Shown: in pieces, positions 16,133 to 25,329 of the stretch
Layout of the letters: each line of letters begins with the position of its first letter
Position numbering within the stretch: position 1 is the first letter of the stretch
DNA from: Longimicrobium sp.
Lineage (GTDB): Bacteria > Gemmatimonadota > Gemmatimonadetes > Longimicrobiales > Longimicrobiaceae
Reading direction: 5' to 3'
Assembly (NCBI GenBank): GCA_036389795.1
Contig: DASVWD010000241.1
Span: 1 to 42,861, forward strand
Length of the DNA: 42,861 bases
The notes under the pieces: generated by a model
Databases searched by the model: none
Told to the model about the DNA's origin: nothing
What the model saw: the letters and a program-made list of their open reading frames with translations, nothing else
Program-made: the position numbers and the translations under genes

Positions 16133-17593
16133 GTGCGATACGCTGCATTCCTCCTCCTGCTCATGTCCGCCCCGGTGGCCGCTCAGCCGGCGCCCAGCGC
16201 GCCCCTGGCCGATCACTTCCGGTTCCTGGTCGGCTCGTCCGAGCGTCGCTTCGAGGACATCACCGGCGTCGATAGCCTGGGCCCGGGAGTCCGCTCCAGT
16301 ACGTACCTCTTCCCGGAAGCCCGCATGGCGCGGGTCGAGACCTCGCCCGAGGGGACCCGCTACGTTGCCGTGATGGATCCCGAACCCCCGGCGTCTCTCG
16401 ATCGCCGCGCCGGGTCTCTCGTTGCGGAGCTGTCGCGGGTACTGCCGGGGTTCACCCTCCTGAAGGACGATACCACGGGGGTGGCGCGCTTCGTCGAGTG
16501 CCGGGCGGGGTCCGGGGGCACGACGCTGTCGGTGGGGTCTGCCGGCACGGGTGCCACCCGTTCGCTGACCATCTCTCTGCTGCGCCCGGTGGCCCGGTGC
16601 CCGGAGAACACCGGGCCGCAGCCCGTGCCGCTGAGTCTGCCGGATAGCCGCTGGACCCGGGTGGCGGCGTCCGCGGATCACGTCCACGCGGTGGATCTAG
16701 GGTCCGTCATTCCGGAGGGCCGGTACCGGCTGGCATGGGTACGGGTCACGCCCCGCACCGCTGGCGGCGCGGGGAAGCCGTCGTACGAGCACCAGTTCCA
16801 GCGGAACCGCTATTCCTGTCCCGAGCGGCGGTTCGAGACGGTCCACGGCGCCAACGTGGCCGGCGGTCGGGTGATCTGGGAGACGGGCTCGAATGGACGC
16901 TGGACGGAGCCGGCAGATTCGAGCGTCGGTGCTTCCACCGTGGCGGCCGTCTGCGCGGCGGCGCCGGCGGGCACATTCAACGGCGTCGGGGGGGCGCAGG
17001 ACTTCCCACCCGCCTGGGTCCGCGGCTCAGCCCCTCCCGTCCCGGCCCCGCTCCCGCCGCTGGAGCCGGCTTCCCGCTTCACTCACGTCTATTCGACCCT
17101 TCTGGGAGAGCAGTACCTGCTCGATCCACAGACCGTGCAGGCGGTGGATACGCTCCGCTATGCGTGGGTCAAGGTCGTATCCCGCCTCTCCCTGACGATC
17201 GAGAACACTCCCTTCGACTACTCCCTGAATCACTTCGCCTTCGACTGCCGGCGCTCTCGGGTGCGGCTGGGACGCGTCGCGTACGTCCGGGCGGACAGCG
17301 TCGTGCTTCAGGGCTACGGCGTGGACGAGTGGACCGAGATGCGGTCGAATCCGCTGGTGCGGCGGGTGTGCCGTGCTCGCGTCCCGGCGCCGACGAGCAC
17401 CCCGCCTTTAGAGGATGGACCCGGAGCCGGGGTACCGAAGCGGGGCGGTGCTGCGGCTGGTGCTGGGCCAGGGGGCGGTGCTGATCGCGGTCGGAGTGCG
17501 CTCCGGGTGGCCGCCGCGGGGCTGCTGGCGAGCTGGCTCCCCGCGCGGCGGGCGACCCGGGTGGACCCCCTGGTGGCGTTGCGGGCGGATTGA
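16133..17593 (+). CDS. Secreted adhesin-E-like protein fused to an ADOP tail
   Basis: 486 residues from GTG 16133, chosen because a signal peptide follows at once (RYAAFLLLLMSAPVAAQ, cut near residue 18). Residues about 20-165 are unknown. Two related domains follow, about 172-275 (SRWTRVAASADHVHAVDLGS..., with YRLAWVRVTP and the NRYSCPERRFE strand) and about 313-416 (SRFTHVYSTLLGEQYLLDPQ..., RYAWVKVVSRL, FAFDCRRSRVRL). Their pattern matches surface-adhesin protein E-like domains of outer-surface proteins. From about residue 438 the DNA is a copy of the permease 3' end, and residues about 458-486 are in the permease frame, giving [20 protein letters not shown]. The native C-terminus was therefore probably lost. 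Codon use is less G+C-biased than in the permease. Confidence 0.75.
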   Translation: MRYAAFLLLLMSAPVAAQPAPSAPLADHFRFLVGSSERRFEDITGVDSLGPGVRSSTYLFPEARMARVETSPEGTRYVAVMDPEPPASLDRRAGSLVAELSRVLPGFTLLKDDTTGVARFVECRAGSGGTTLSVGSAGTGATRSLTISLLRPVARCPENTGPQPVPLSLPDSRWTRVAASADHVHAVDLGSVIPEGRYRLAWVRVTPRTAGGAGKPSYEHQFQRNRYSCPERRFETVHGANVAGGRVIWETGSNGRWTEPADSSVGASTVAAVCAAAPAGTFNGVGGAQDFPPAWVRGSAPPVPAPLPPLEPASRFTHVYSTLLGEQYLLDPQTVQAVDTLRYAWVKVVSRLSLTIENTPFDYSLNHFAFDCRRSRVRLGRVAYVRADSVVLQGYGVDEWTEMRSNPLVRRVCRARVPAPTSTPPLEDGPGAGVPKRGGAAAGAGPGGGADRGRSALRVAAAGLLASWLPARRATRVDPLVALRAD

Positions 17594-17595
17594 TG
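17445..17595 (+). pseudogene. Partial copy of the ADOP permease 3' end
   Basis: Block 1, 17445-17477, is identical over 33 bp to 15673-15705 in the permease. Block 2, 17506-17593, matches 15831-15918 with three differences in 88 bp and includes the permease stop codon. The spacing between the blocks is 97 bp shorter than in the permease, so an internal deletion has shifted the frame. The segment is read as the C-terminus of the preceding secreted protein. Confidence 0.9.
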
Positions 17596-17624
17596 AAGAC
17601 CGGATGATCAGCCGGTGCTGGCTG

Positions 17625-17931
17625 TCATCCTGAGGCCCAATCACACAGCGCCAGCAAAATGCTGGAATGATCGCAGGGCCGAAGGATCTACCAGCCGCCG
17701 CCACGTAGGTGGGGCGCGGCAGCGGCACGGATGGCGACTGCGCTTCATCCCTCGATCGCCAGGTTGTTTCATCCGGATTCGGCTGAACGACAGGCCGATC
17801 GGGGGATGTGCCTGGCGGGCATCCGTGCCGCTGCCGCGCCCAACCCACCTGCCAAGGTGAGAAGATTCTTCGGCCCTGCGGTCATTCGTGCCGATGCCGG
17901 TTCCGTGTGGCCGGGCCTCAGAATGACAGCG
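17625..17931. repeat. Inverted pair of REP-like units
   Basis: The left unit starts CTGTCATCCTGAGGCCC and ends GCAGGGCCGAAGGATCTACC. The right unit is its inverse: AGATTCTTCGGCCCTGCG ... GGGCCTCAGAATGACAGC. Between them lie further inverted arms, GCGCGGCAGCGGCACGGATG and CATCCGTGCCGCTGCCGCGC, so the whole segment of about 300 bp can fold on itself. No gene inside. Confidence 0.82.
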
Positions 17932-17942
17932 AACGGAACAAT

Positions 17943-18157
17943 GAACAGAGCGGGAGCGGCGAGGGTGACTCGCGGCTCCCGCTCTCACGTCGGTCCGGCT
18001 TCGATCTACAGGTGCAGCCGGAGCGCGGCGATCTGGCCGGCGACGGCGTCGGGGGCGGTGCCGCCGGTGCCGGAACGCGCGGCCAGCGACGCCTCGGGCG
18101 AGAAGAGCGCGGCGAAGTCGGCGCCCTCGAAGTGCGGCGACAGGCGGGCGAAGACGC
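17943..18157 (-). pseudogene. argH 3'-end copy (left direct repeat)
   Basis: 215 bp matching 21826-22040 with four mismatches. It carries the last 50 or so argH codons, the stop and the terminator hairpin, but no upstream part. The repeat boundary falls at GAAGACGC (18157). The collagen-like gene ends 16 bp beyond it. Confidence 0.93.
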
Positions 18158-18173
18158 TTCAGAGGCTGGGCCC

Positions 18174-21100
18174 CTAGGGACCGATGGGACCGGGCACCCC
18201 CGGCAGACCGGGCAGACCGGGCAGACCGGCAGCCCCAGGCACCCCCGGCACACCGGGCAGACCGGGCACACCGGCAGCCCCGGGCACGCCGGCGAGCCCC
18301 TGCGGGCCGATTGGACCGATCGGTCCAATCGGTCCCGGGGGGCCGGCAGGTCCGATTCCCCCCAGTCCGCCCACTCCGCCCGGTACCGCCACGCCCGGCG
18401 GCACCGGCAGGAGCGACGGGTGGATGAGGCTGGCCTCGTCCACCAGCTTGTCGGGGTCCACGTTCAGCAGCGTCAGCAGCCCCTTGAGCGCTTCGCCGTA
18501 CGCGCCCGGCGCCGCGAGCTGCACGATGGTCGCGGCGCCCACGTCCGCCAGCAGGTTGGCCGCGTCGGGGTCGTCGGGCCGCACGTCGGAGATCACCAGG
18601 GCGCGGTCGCCCTCGAAGCCCACGATGGGAAGCCGCCACAGCGCATGGTCGCCATCGAAGTTGGCCAGCTCCGGGGCGTCGTCGCGCAGGGCGGGGGACG
18701 CCTGCGCCTCCTGCGCCAGGATGCCGAAGTAGTAGGTGCGGTTGCGGTTGATGTGGCGAAACAGCGGGTTGTGAGACGTGTCGATGAACTGCGGATTGGG
18801 GTTCAGCTCGCGCTTCTGGGTGGCGTTGGGCGCGGCCACCGTCACCTCCAGCCCCGTCGCGAAGGTCTCCGTCTGCTCCGGCGCCGTCGCGGGCGATCCG
18901 CCGAACCAGAAGCGGAGCTGGTTCACCGTCACCCTGGCGCTGGCAAAGATCTGACCGAGGTTGGACCCCAGCAGCGACAGCGGCAACACGGGCGGACGAA
19001 GGCTCAGGGAGAGGTCCACCTCCCCCAGCACGCCGGGAAGGGTGGGGGTGATCGCCAGCCAGCGGCGGACGCTTCCCGCGCCCGGGGTGAGGCGCACCGT
19101 CACGGTCTGGTCGCCGATGGCGATGCTCAGGTCGGCTTCGAAGAGCGTCGCGGAGTAGTCGACGGCCACGTGCACCGCCGAGATGGGCGCGCCGCCCGCC
19201 AGCCGGTTGACGACGGCGTTCCCCAGCACGTCGAAGTGCGGGGCCAGCCGCGGCTCCAGCAGGGCCGGCTCGAAGAGCCGGCGGTACTCGAAGGCGATCT
19301 CTTCGTCCGTGAACAGCGGCTGCAGCGGGCCCTGCGCCGGTGCGGCGACGCGCACGCTGGTCACCTCCACCACGTCCTCCACGTGCGTGCTCACGGCATA
19401 GTTCTCGTACACCGTCCAGTGCAGCAGGTTGGAGACGCGCGACAGCAGCGGCGACACCTGCCCCACCTGCCGCGCCGCCGTGGTCTGCAGGTCGCGCAGC
19501 GCGCTGGACGCCATGCGCACCGTGCGGTTCACCTCGGAACGGGCCGTCTGCAGCAGCGAGTTCACCTGCAGCGAGGTGTTCACCCGGCTGGTGGTGTTGG
19601 CCCCGGCAAAGAGGCCGGCCCCGGTGCGGACCCCCAGCTCGGCGCCGGAACTGCCCCCGAAAAGCCCGCCGATCGCCGCGCCCACGGATCCCAGCACGCC
19701 TCCCAGCCTGCCGACCCCTTTCCCGCCCAGCCTGCCGAAGCCGCTGGCGCTCACCCGGGTTTCCGAGCGGGTGGCCACGTCGAGCAGCGTGTCCACGCTG
19801 GAGGCCTGGTTCATCACGTTGCGCACCAGTTCCTGTGCCAGCGCGGTGGCCTGGTCCACCGACTCGGTCACGCGCTCCGCCGCCTGCTCGGCCGTGCGCA
19901 CCACGTCCTGCACGATCTTTCCCGGGTCCAGCGCGTCCACCGCGGTGATCTCGCCCAGCGTGTATCCCAGCAGCATCCACTCCTGCCGTAACCGCACCAG
20001 GTAGCGCCGGGGCGGGTTGCGCCGCGCCAGGCCCGTGGAAGCGGTGGGCAGGACGTCCCCTCCCTGGTTCGCGTAGGTGAAGGTGGTGGGCGAGGGGACC
20101 GCGGTGACGGTGAAGGTGCCGTGGAAGCTGGCGTCGGCCGTGCCGCCGATGCTCACTTTGTCGCCGGGCGCCAGGCCGTGGGGCGTCTCCGTGACGATGG
20201 TGGCGACGGCCACGGCCCCCGCACGGGCGATGGACTTCACGTCCGCCCCCACGCTGATGCGCGGGACGGTGAGCCGCCGCACCAGACGCGTGCGCCCGGA
20301 GCGAAAGTCGTCGGGCGCCGCCAGGTTGCCCAGGACGGGGTCGGGAAGGCGGCCCATCAGGCGCGTGACGTCCTCGCACAGCTCCACGGTGAAGTCGCTC
20401 GGCAGGCGCTCCAGCGGGTTGTCGATCGTGGGAAGCAGCGAGGTCGGAAGACTCGGGACGATGAACTCCACCAGCACGTGCTGCGTGGTGGCGGGAACCG
20501 TAACCAGCTGCGACTGCGTGAGGTCCAGCAGCGACACCTCGCCGTCGCTGGCGGTGCCTGCGGCGCGCGTGGGAAAGCGAAGCAGCGCCAGGCCGATGGA
20601 GTTGGTGGTGGTGAGGTCCACGAGCTTGGTGCGGATGGCCTGCGCACTTGGTGCGAACGTGGCCGTCACCGATGGCGGGCCCGGGTTCGCGTAGCTGAAC
20701 GTGTTCGGCGCGGCGGGAACGGTGGGGATCACGGTGACCGCGCCGTCGAAGCTCGCGTCCCCGGTCTGGACGGTCACACTGTCCCCCACCACCAGGTTGT
20801 GGGGCAGGGTCGTCGTGATCGTCGCCACCAGGCCGACTGCGTCCCGTGCCGCGGTGCCCACCTGGAACTTCGTGTGCTCCACCAGCCGCAGCCCGATTCC
20901 CGGCAGGGTATTTCCGCTGGTGTCGCGCACCAGCGCCAGCACCACGGGCACGCGGCGCCCGTCGCTATGCTGGGTGGCGTAGTGGCTCAGGACGGGCGGG
21001 TTGTTGAGCAGCTGCTGCAGGGGGGAGCCGGCCTGGGCGATTCCGGCCGTGAAACCGGGGAAGGCGGTGAGGGCGGCTTTCTGCACGCCGGAATGCAGGA

Positions 21101-21362
21101 AGAGCTGCGGCGGTTTGTAGGTCGCAAGGTGGTCGGCGATCCCCGCCTGCAGGGTTCCCTGAACCATCGGCCCGATCGCCGCCTTCAGCATCTCCTGCGT
21201 CGCGGCGGTCCCGACGCTGTGCGTCACCTGCGTCTGGACGAGCGGCGCGACCTTCTTCGCCACCGCCTCGTCAATCAGCTCCTGGATGTCCGGTGCGGCC
21301 GCGGGGGCCGGCGCTCCGGTGCCTGCCAGCAGCTTGCTGAACCATCCGGTACCGTTTGCCAT
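18174..21362 (-). CDS. Large protein with collagen-like Gly-X-Y tail
   Basis: 1062 residues; no full-length family recognised. No signal peptide. The N-terminal 130 residues are helical ([19 protein letters not shown]). Two copies of a beta module follow (about 177-228 and 382-433), each of the form VATI-T-TPH-L--GD-V-----DASF-G---V--VP---TF-YAN, a motif common in phage tail and fibre proteins. Residues about 480-640 are helical and probably coiled ([40 protein letters not shown]), interrupted by a Gly-rich segment (541-575). A mixed beta region follows to about 990. The final 68 residues are 22 Gly-X-Y triplets (GPP, GPI, GVP, GLP, GAA) running straight into the stop, so the tail may be truncated. 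A trimeric fibrous surface or appendage protein is a fair inference. It sits between duplicated argH ends. Confidence 0.85.
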   Translation of the reverse strand: MANGTGWFSKLLAGTGAPAPAAAPDIQELIDEAVAKKVAPLVQTQVTHSVGTAATQEMLKAAIGPMVQGTLQAGIADHLATYKPPQLFLHSGVQKAALTAFPGFTAGIAQAGSPLQQLLNNPPVLSHYATQHSDGRRVPVVLALVRDTSGNTLPGIGLRLVEHTKFQVGTAARDAVGLVATITTTLPHNLVVGDSVTVQTGDASFDGAVTVIPTVPAAPNTFSYANPGPPSVTATFAPSAQAIRTKLVDLTTTNSIGLALLRFPTRAAGTASDGEVSLLDLTQSQLVTVPATTQHVLVEFIVPSLPTSLLPTIDNPLERLPSDFTVELCEDVTRLMGRLPDPVLGNLAAPDDFRSGRTRLVRRLTVPRISVGADVKSIARAGAVAVATIVTETPHGLAPGDKVSIGGTADASFHGTFTVTAVPSPTTFTYANQGGDVLPTASTGLARRNPPRRYLVRLRQEWMLLGYTLGEITAVDALDPGKIVQDVVRTAEQAAERVTESVDQATALAQELVRNVMNQASSVDTLLDVATRSETRVSASGFGRLGGKGVGRLGGVLGSVGAAIGGLFGGSSGAELGVRTGAGLFAGANTTSRVNTSLQVNSLLQTARSEVNRTVRMASSALRDLQTTAARQVGQVSPLLSRVSNLLHWTVYENYAVSTHVEDVVEVTSVRVAAPAQGPLQPLFTDEEIAFEYRRLFEPALLEPRLAPHFDVLGNAVVNRLAGGAPISAVHVAVDYSATLFEADLSIAIGDQTVTVRLTPGAGSVRRWLAITPTLPGVLGEVDLSLSLRPPVLPLSLLGSNLGQIFASARVTVNQLRFWFGGSPATAPEQTETFATGLEVTVAAPNATQKRELNPNPQFIDTSHNPLFRHINRNRTYYFGILAQEAQASPALRDDAPELANFDGDHALWRLPIVGFEGDRALVISDVRPDDPDAANLLADVGAATIVQLAAPGAYGEALKGLLTLLNVDPDKLVDEASLIHPSLLPVPPGVAVPGGVGGLGGIGPAGPPGPIGPIGPIGPQGLAGVPGAAGVPGLPGVPGVPGAAGLPGLPGLPGVPGPIGP

Positions 21363-21825
21363 GAAGGAGCCTCAATGAAAGAGATGGATGATACGGAAAG
21401 GCCGATTCAGGCATATACGCGCCCAGCAGCCACAAATGCAAGGATTCTGGTACCCGCGTCGAAGGGACACCGGGAAGGCAGGCGGCAGTGAGCGGGAGGG
21501 ACTGGCGTCCGGAGCGGAGCCGCGGCCTCAAGCGCAGAGGGCCGGCGGCGGATGCGTTGCGTCGGCGGACAAACGCGCGGTACACCATCGGCGCCAGGAT
21601 CAGCGCCATGCCGAGCAGCTTTGCCAGCCGTGCGCCGCTACCCGCCGCGGGACTCGTCGCCGTCGGCACGGCAAGCACCGGCAGCGCAACTCGCTGTTTG
21701 ATATCATTCAGGGCGGTGACCCGCGGCTAGTCCTGCAGTGCCGGATTGCTGCCAGGGAGTCAACGGAGAAACGACTCTGCTGACTCCCTTGATTCCGTGT
21801 GAAACATTTCCAGATCTCACCTAAC
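21363..21825. other. Upstream region of the collagen-like gene
   Basis: Mostly non-coding. A minus-strand frame starting at 21678 encodes a possible small hydrophobic peptide (ARLAKLLGMALILAPMVYRAFVRR), but the rest of that frame is unconvincing and overlaps the collagen-like gene start. An inverted repeat AGGGAGTCA (21754-21762) / TGACTCCCT (21781-21789) lies closer to argH. Base composition is less G+C-rich than in the arg genes. Confidence 0.5.
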
Positions 21826-22040
21826 GAACAGAGCGGGAGCGGCGAGGGTGGCTCGCGGCTCCCGCTCTCACGTCGGTCCGGCTTCGATCTACAGGTGCAG
21901 CCGGAGCGCGGCGATCTGGCCGGCGACGGCGTCGGGGGCGGTGCCGCCGGTGCCGGAGCGGGCGGCGAGCGACGCCTCGGGCGAGAAGAGCGCGGCGAAG
22001 TCGGCGCCCTCGAAGTGCGGCGACAGGCGGGCGAAGACGC
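21826..22040. repeat. Right direct repeat (argH 3' end)
   Basis: The counterpart of 17943-18157, offset by 3883 bp. It covers the argH terminator, the stop and the last 50 codons, here in their proper context within the complete argH gene. Confidence 0.93.
21830..21868 (-). terminator. argH terminator hairpin
   Basis: AGAGCGGGAGC / GCTCCCGCTCT arms (11 bp) with an inner GCGAG/CTCGC pair, followed on minus by GTTCGTTAGG. It lies 20 bp past the argH stop. The same hairpin is present in the left repeat. Confidence 0.78.
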
Positions 22041-23307
22041 GCGGCTCCAGCTCGTTCAGCCCGCACCCCAGCTCCTCGGCGGCGCGCACCAGGCGGCCCA
22101 CCGTGCCGTGCGCCTCGCGGAAGGGCACGCCGCGGCGCACCAGGAAGTCGGCCAGGTCGGTGGCCAGCATGGCGGCGTCGACGGCGGCCCGGCAGCGCCC
22201 GGCGTCGATCTCCATCGTCCGCACCGTGCCGGAGACGGCGGGAAGGAGCGACTCCAGGGTGTCGAAGGCGTCGAAGAGGGCCTCCTTGTCTTCCTGGAGG
22301 TCCTTGTTGTAGCCGGACGGCAGCCCCTTGAGCGTCGCCAGCACCCCGGTCAGCCCGCCGATCAGGCGCCCGGCCTTGCCGCGGGCCAGCTCCATGGCGT
22401 CGGGGTTGCGCTTCTGCGGCATCAGCGAGCTACCGGTGGAGAAGCGGTCCGACAGCGTCACGAAGCCCCACTCCTGCGAGGAGAAGAGCACCAGGTCCTC
22501 CGCCAGCCGCGAGAGGTGCACCCCCACCATCGCGGCCACGAACAGCAGCTCCGCCACCCAGTCGCGGTCGGCCACGGCGTCGATGGAGTTGGCCGAGACG
22601 CCGTGGAAGCCGAGCGTCTCCTTGAGCAGCACGCGGTCGACCGGGAACGGGCACCCGGCGATGGCGCCCGAGCCGAGCGGGAGCACGGCCACGCGCTCGC
22701 GCGCCTCGGCCAGCCGCTGGCGGTCGCGCGCCAGGGGCCAGGCGTGCGAGAGGAGCCAGTGCGCGGCGGACACGGGCTGCGCGCGCTGCAGGTGGGTGTA
22801 CGCCGGCATCACCGTCGCCCGGTGCGACTCCGCCTGCTCCAGCAGGGCGCGCTGCAGGTCGCGCAGCGCCGCGTCGAGCCGCGCCACCGCGCCGAAGGCC
22901 CAGAGGCGCGAGTCGGTGGCCACCTGGTCGTTGCGCGAGCGGCCGGTGTGCAGCTTCCCGGCGACGTCGCCCGCCTCCTCGTAGAGCAGGCGCTCCACCA
23001 GCGAGTGCACGTCCTCGTCGGGCGCCGCCTTCCAGTCGTCCTCCGTCCACCGCTCCAGCCGCGCGGCCACGCGGTCGAGCCCCGCGCAGAGGGCCAGCCA
23101 CTCGGCGTGGGTGAGCACCCCGGCCGCGGCGATGGCGCCCGCCCACGCCTGGCTCCCGGCGATATCCTCGCGCCAGAGGCGGCGGTCGACGGGGAGCGAG
23201 CGGTTGAGCCGGTCCATCTCCTGGGCCGGCTCGGCCGCGAACCGGCCGCCCCAGAGGCGGGGGGCGGGGATCGGCTCCGTGGCGAGCGAAAGAGCGGTGT
23301 CGGTCAT
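21889..23307 (-). CDS. argH: Argininosuccinate lyase
   Basis: 472 residues; catalyses the last step of arginine synthesis, argininosuccinate to arginine plus fumarate. The start MTDTALSLATEP...RLWGGRFA and the fumarase/aspartase-superfamily signature GSSLMPQKRNPD (residues 292-303, with the catalytic Ser in the GSS loop) are diagnostic. HTGRSRNDQVATD (120-132) and YTHLQRAQP (170-178) are also present. Cytoplasmic tetramer by family. It is the last gene of the arg cluster, about 100 bp after argG with a tandem-repeat hairpin between them. Its last 150 bp are duplicated 3.9 kb away beyond the collagen-like gene, but this copy is complete. Confidence 0.97.
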   Translation of the reverse strand: MTDTALSLATEPIPAPRLWGGRFAAEPAQEMDRLNRSLPVDRRLWREDIAGSQAWAGAIAAAGVLTHAEWLALCAGLDRVAARLERWTEDDWKAAPDEDVHSLVERLLYEEAGDVAGKLHTGRSRNDQVATDSRLWAFGAVARLDAALRDLQRALLEQAESHRATVMPAYTHLQRAQPVSAAHWLLSHAWPLARDRQRLAEARERVAVLPLGSGAIAGCPFPVDRVLLKETLGFHGVSANSIDAVADRDWVAELLFVAAMVGVHLSRLAEDLVLFSSQEWGFVTLSDRFSTGSSLMPQKRNPDAMELARGKAGRLIGGLTGVLATLKGLPSGYNKDLQEDKEALFDAFDTLESLLPAVSGTVRTMEIDAGRCRAAVDAAMLATDLADFLVRRGVPFREAHGTVGRLVRAAEELGCGLNELEPRVFARLSPHFEGADFAALFSPEASLAARSGTGGTAPDAVAGQIAALRLHL

Positions 23308-23329
23308 CGGTGCCTCGCGTAGACGAAAA

Positions 23330-23405
23330 AGTGCCCAGGTTCTAGTGCCCAGTGCTCCGCGCCGAGGCCCCTTTCCTGGGCACTGGGCACTGGGCACTGG
23401 GCACT
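23330..23405. repeat. Inverted heptamer arrays (AGTGCCC / GGGCACT)
   Basis: AGTGCCC units at the left (23330, 23344) face four GGGCACT units at the right (23378-23405) across a GC-rich loop. It fills the argG-argH gap. The hairpin could attenuate or separate the two cistrons. Confidence 0.85.
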
Positions 23406-23411
23406 TCCCGT

Positions 23412-24653
23412 TCAGTCCGCCGCCACGTCCAGCAGCCGCGGCCCCGCCGCGGCGCGCTCCTGCTCCTTCAGCGCGCCCACGCGCATCGGCAGCGCGAAGA
23501 GGCGGATGAAGCCGGCGGCGTCGGCCTGGTCGTAGACGTCGTCCTCGCCGAAGGTGACGAAGCGCTCGTCGTACAGCGAGTACGGGCTGGTGCGGCCGGC
23601 AACGGTCGCGCTCCCCATGCACAGCTTCAGGCGCACGTCGCCCGTGACCCGCCGCTGGGTGACGTCCACCAGCGCGTCCATCGCCTCCCGCTCCGTCGTC
23701 CACCAGCGGCCCTCGTAGACCAGGTCCGCGTAGCGCGGGGCGACGGCGTCCTTGAGCGCCAGCGTGCGCCGGTCGAGCACCAGCTGCTCCAGCTCGCTGT
23801 GCGCCAGGTAGAGGAGCGTGCCGCCGGGCGTCTCGTAGATCCCGCGCGACTTCATCCCCACCATGCGGTCCTCCACCAGGTCCACCCGGCCCACGCCGTG
23901 CAGCCCGCCCACCTCGTTCAGCCGCTCCAGCAGCGCCACCGGCGAGAGCGCCTCGCCGTCCACCGCGACGGGGTAGCCGCTGTCGAAGGTGATGGTCACG
24001 TACTCGGGCTTGGCCGGCGCATCCCACGGTGCGCGGGTGAGGAGGAAGATGTCCTCCGTCGGCTCCCAGCCCGGGTCCTCCAGCGGCCCGCCCTCGTGCG
24101 AGACGTGCCAGATGTTGCGGTCGCGCGAGTAGATCTTCTCCCGGGTCGCGGCGACCGGGACGCCGTGCGCGGCGGCGTAGTCGAGGGCGTCCTCGCGGGA
24201 GCGGATGTCCCACTCGCGCCAGGGGGCGACCACCTTCATCTCGGGGGCCAGGCAGGCGTAGGTGAGCTCGAAGCGCACCTGGTCGTTGCCCTTCCCCGTG
24301 CAGCCGTGCGCCAGCGTGTCGGCGCCGATCTGCCGCGCCACCTCCACCTGCCGCCGGGCGATGATCGGCCGCGCCATCGAGGTGCCCAGCAGGTACTTGC
24401 GCCCGTAGACGGCGCCGGCGCGCAGCGTGGGCCACACGAACTCGGTGAGGAACGTCTCGCGCAGGTCCTCCACGTAGCAGGCCTTCGCGCCCGAGGCGAG
24501 CGCCTTGGCCTGCAGCCCCTCCAGCTCGTCGCCCTGTCCCACGTCGGCCGCCACGCACACCACGTCGGCGCCGTAGTTCTCCTTCAGCCAGGGGACGATG
24601 ATCGAGGTGTCGAGGCCGCCCGAGTAGGCGAGGACGATGGTGTTGTTCGGCAT
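23412..24653 (-). CDS. argG: Argininosuccinate synthase
   Basis: 413 residues from ATG 24653. Joins citrulline and aspartate with ATP to form argininosuccinate. The ATP-pyrophosphatase P-loop AYSGGLDTS is at residues 9-17, and the family motifs [13 protein letters not shown] and [13 protein letters not shown] are intact. The frame opens nine codons earlier with a GTG (24680), but [13 protein letters not shown] is the standard N-terminus and a GGGGGA lies eight bases before it. Part of argC-B-D-A, G-H; separated from the upstream cistron by about 130 bp holding a strong hairpin, so it may have its own promoter or depend on read-through. Confidence 0.97.
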   Translation of the reverse strand: MPNNTIVLAYSGGLDTSIIVPWLKENYGADVVCVAADVGQGDELEGLQAKALASGAKACYVEDLRETFLTEFVWPTLRAGAVYGRKYLLGTSMARPIIARRQVEVARQIGADTLAHGCTGKGNDQVRFELTYACLAPEMKVVAPWREWDIRSREDALDYAAAHGVPVAATREKIYSRDRNIWHVSHEGGPLEDPGWEPTEDIFLLTRAPWDAPAKPEYVTITFDSGYPVAVDGEALSPVALLERLNEVGGLHGVGRVDLVEDRMVGMKSRGIYETPGGTLLYLAHSELEQLVLDRRTLALKDAVAPRYADLVYEGRWWTTEREAMDALVDVTQRRVTGDVRLKLCMGSATVAGRTSPYSLYDERFVTFGEDDVYDQADAAGFIRLFALPMRVGALKEQERAAAGPRLLDVAAD

Positions 24654-24723
24654 CTTCGCGATCCCCCGGTTTATGTCCACGGTTGCTGCTGCTCGTTCTA
24701 CGGGAGTCCTAAGTCCTTAGTGT

Positions 24724-24791
24724 TTTAGTCCTTAGTCCTTAGTGACTCACTCCGAATCTCTCGCACTTAGCACTAAGGACTAAGGACTAAA
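24724..24791 (-). terminator. 21-bp perfect hairpin from tandem heptamers
   Basis: Arms at 24724-24744 and 24771-24791 are perfectly complementary over 21 bp and built of CTTAGTC/GACTAAG heptamers. The right arm includes the stop codon of the N-acetylglutamate synthase gene (24787-24789), and further units extend to 24707. It is likely to stop or attenuate transcription between the argCBDA and argGH parts of the cluster. Confidence 0.7.
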
Positions 24792-25329
24792 TCACTTCCT
24801 TCACCACCGCGATCTCGTCGCACGCGTGCAGCTTGGGACAGCTGCGGCAGTCCGACCACACCTTCAGCGGGAACATCTCCTTGGGCACGGTGCGGTAGCC
24901 CAGCTTGTGGAAGAAGACGTCCTGCAGCGTGAGCGCGAACACCGTCCCGATCCCGTGGCGGCGCGCCTCGGCCTCGATCGCCGTCACCAGCTTGCGGCCC
25001 ACCCCCAGCCCGTGCGCGCCCTCGTCCACCGCCAGCGAGCCCAGCTCGGCCAGCTGCGGGGTGTAGACCCGGAGCGCGCTGCAGCCGATGACGCGCCCCT
25101 CGTGCTCGGCGACCACGAACTCGCGGAAGTTGCGGCTCAGCTGCTCGACCGTCTTCGGCAGCATCAGCTCGCGCTTCGCGAAGCCGTTGATGAGCGGCTC
25201 CACCTGGAGCATGTCGGCCACGCGGGCCGGGCGGACGACCACGGCGGGGGGCACCGCGAGCCCCGGGGCGCCCCCCGGGAACACCCTGCCGGCCAGCTCC
25301 ACGGCAGAAGCGGTCTCGAGCAGCATCAT
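24787..25329 (-). CDS. argA: Single-domain N-acetylglutamate synthase (GNAT)
   Basis: 180 residues: a GNAT domain without the amino-acid-kinase domain of classical ArgA, as in the short form known from actinobacteria. It shows an early strand VVVRPARVADMLQVEPLI, the acetyl-CoA loop GLGVGRKL (107-114) and the C-terminal KVWSDCRSCPKLHACDEIAV, with Cys161, Cys164 and Cys170, a feature seen in this subgroup. It should acetylate glutamate to start the pathway. The start is the first of two adjacent ATGs and overlaps the argD stop by one base (TGATG), so translation is coupled. Its place inside the arg cluster supports the call; symbol assigned by context and subgroup resemblance. Confidence 0.85.
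   Translation of the reverse strand: MMLLETASAVELAGRVFPGGAPGLAVPPAVVVRPARVADMLQVEPLINGFAKRELMLPKTVEQLSRNFREFVVAEHEGRVIGCSALRVYTPQLAELGSLAVDEGAHGLGVGRKLVTAIEAEARRHGIGTVFALTLQDVFFHKLGYRTVPKEMFPLKVWSDCRSCPKLHACDEIAVVKEVI

Noticed and set aside
13144-16164. A 1006-codon minus-strand frame opposite the ADOP permease
   Set aside because: His/Arg/Gln-rich low-complexity translation with no motifs; the plus strand carries the full permease.
17594-17942. Insertion sequence or transposase gene at the border of the accessory region
   Set aside because: The segment is an inverted REP-like pair only, with no transposase-like reading frame on either strand.
21480-21678. Small membrane peptide upstream of the collagen-like gene
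   Set aside because: One hydrophobic stretch but no ribosome-binding site, and the rest of the frame is low quality and overlaps the next gene.
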